The position numbers and the translations under genes are program-made. A stretch of 7,265 bases of DNA from an uncultured Verrucomicrobiae bacterium (lineage in GTDB: Bacteria; Verrucomicrobiota; Verrucomicrobiia; Verrucomicrobiales; Akkermansiaceae). Shown piece by piece: positions 6,740 to 7,265 of the stretch (positions are counted from its first letter, which is position 1; the number at the start of each line of letters is the position of its first letter). The notes below the pieces were generated by a model that had not been told where the DNA came from, did no database searches, and saw nothing but the letters and a program-made list of their open reading frames with translations. The stretch spans positions 1 through 7,265 of the forward strand of contig CALGOH010000015.1 of assembly GCA_937957985.1 (NCBI GenBank), read 5' to 3'.

Positions 6740-7006
6740 GGTTCGGCAGTTGGTACGTTTGTCGGTCTGACCGGGCGTTTCTTTAGGATGGTGTCTGAAA
6801 TGGAAAGGGAAGAGGATTCATGACCCTCCGTCTAGTCGTCTGATCGTATGAAGGTGGGGGTTTTCAGCCGGCTTGGAGCCGTTTGCGCTACTTCTTCGAT
6901 TTCTCTCAACGCTAGGTGCCCCCGCCGAAAGTGGAAAGGGTCCGCTTGTCATGCGATCGTACTACATCGCCGGGGTTCGGGTTTTCGGTCATGGTGATGA
7001 GGGCCC
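6740..7006 (-). other. Intergenic region upstream of the 264-residue PEP-CTERM gene
   Basis: This 267-base gap should hold the 3' end of the partial upstream gene and the promoter of the 6739-5945 gene. I see no gene. A 12-base perfect palindrome (TGAGGGCCCTCA, 6998-7009) covers the upstream stop codon, and a short stem (CGGCT/AGCCG) lies near 6870-6885, but neither is followed by a T-tract on the minus strand. No convincing sigma-70 promoter pair was found. Confidence 0.5.
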
Positions 7007-7265
7007 TCAGGGACTGACCACCACCTTGAGGCGGGCGAAGAGCCTGCCGTCGGTTGCCAGGGCCTTCGGAATCGTGACGATCACGGGCGTCAGGCCGCCC
7101 ACGGAGGCACCGCTGTCGTCCACGGTCACGCCGTCCCCCGCGTTGGGGGCGGCGGTCCAGCCGCTCAGATCCGTCCCGTATTCCACGGTGATCGTGGTGG
7201 TGACGTCCGTCTCGGCGGCGTCGCTGCGGTTGAAGGTGAACACGAAGTGGTTGGGATCGCTGTTG
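7007..7265 (-). CDS. C-terminal end of a secreted multidomain protein, 5' part outside window
   Basis: The frame is open to the right window edge, so only the last 85 residues are seen, beginning NSDPNHFVFTFNRSDAAET and ending RLFARLKVVVSP. The internal GTG at 7243 is not a start; the frame continues through it. The segment is the C-terminal module widespread in exported Verrucomicrobia proteins: F-x-F-x-R-S, then V-E-Y-G-T-D-L-x-x-W, a short linker, then V-T-I-P and RLFxRLKV. The esterase in this window carries a divergent copy internally (residues 650-716: FSYTRRTQ, STDLEEW, RLFLRLGAE). The missing upstream part cannot be identified; in relatives this tail follows diverse enzymes and adhesins. 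It is on the same strand as the other genes but separated by 267 bases, so not clearly in an operon. Confidence 0.8.
   Translation of the reverse strand, partial: NSDPNHFVFTFNRSDAAETDVTTTITVEYGTDLSGWTAAPNAGDGVTVDDSGASVGGLTPVIVTIPKALATDGRLFARLKVVVSP

Noticed and set aside
6843..6958. Imperfect inverted pair GATCGTATG / CATGCGATC
   Set aside because: Only nine bases with one mismatch and over 90 bases apart; expected by chance.
1..7265. CRISPR array, insertion sequence, rRNA/tRNA gene or exosortase
   Set aside because: Searched by eye on both strands: no regular short repeats with spacers, no transposase motifs with terminal repeats, no structural RNA, and no exosortase-like membrane protein.

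Overview
The window comes from a high-GC bacterial genome (roughly 60% by eye). The most likely source is the Verrucomicrobiota, probably a Haloferula/Luteolibacter/Akkermansiaceae-type member of class Verrucomicrobiae. This rests on two secreted proteins ending in the short PEP-CTERM form common there (PEPS, a hydrophobic stretch, then an RRRR/RRHRRR tail), on a reusable C-terminal module ending RLFxRL, and on a large secreted esterase of the sialate O-acetylesterase (SASA/DUF303) group. Start codons lack clear Shine-Dalgarno sequences. The taxonomic call is inference. The left end is not genomic: bases 1-49 are an Illumina P5 sequencing adapter, so the contig effectively starts at base 50.

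All supported genes lie on the minus strand, so transcription runs from high to low coordinates. In that order they are: (1) the C-terminal end of a secreted protein cut by the right window edge (7265-7007); (2) a 264-residue PEP-CTERM protein (6739-5945), followed by a good intrinsic terminator (about 5885-5853); (3) a 1148-residue multidomain secreted protein (5750-2304) with a discoidin-like domain, two Big_1 Ig-like domains, further beta-rich modules and a C-terminal SASA esterase domain; (4) a 430-base gap with a perfect 12-bp hairpin; (5) a 277-residue PEP-CTERM protein (1873-1040); (6) 35 bases further on, its tandem paralogue (from 1004), which carries a second copy of the domain and is cut at base 50 by the adapter.

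Every product has a signal peptide or is the tail of a probable exported protein, so this is a cell-surface/secretome region. PEP-CTERM proteins are known substrates of exosortases and are often linked to exopolysaccharide. The esterase probably removes acetyl groups from a glycan, and its discoidin and Ig-like domains would bind or reach it. No exosortase, regulator, transporter or glycoside hydrolase is visible, so joint action of these genes is only suggested. I see no evidence of a wholly new system. The most interesting points are the recent tandem duplication plus internal domain repeat in the WNVN-domain proteins, the esterase architecture with its variant HQGTSD motif, and the 2251-2278 hairpin.
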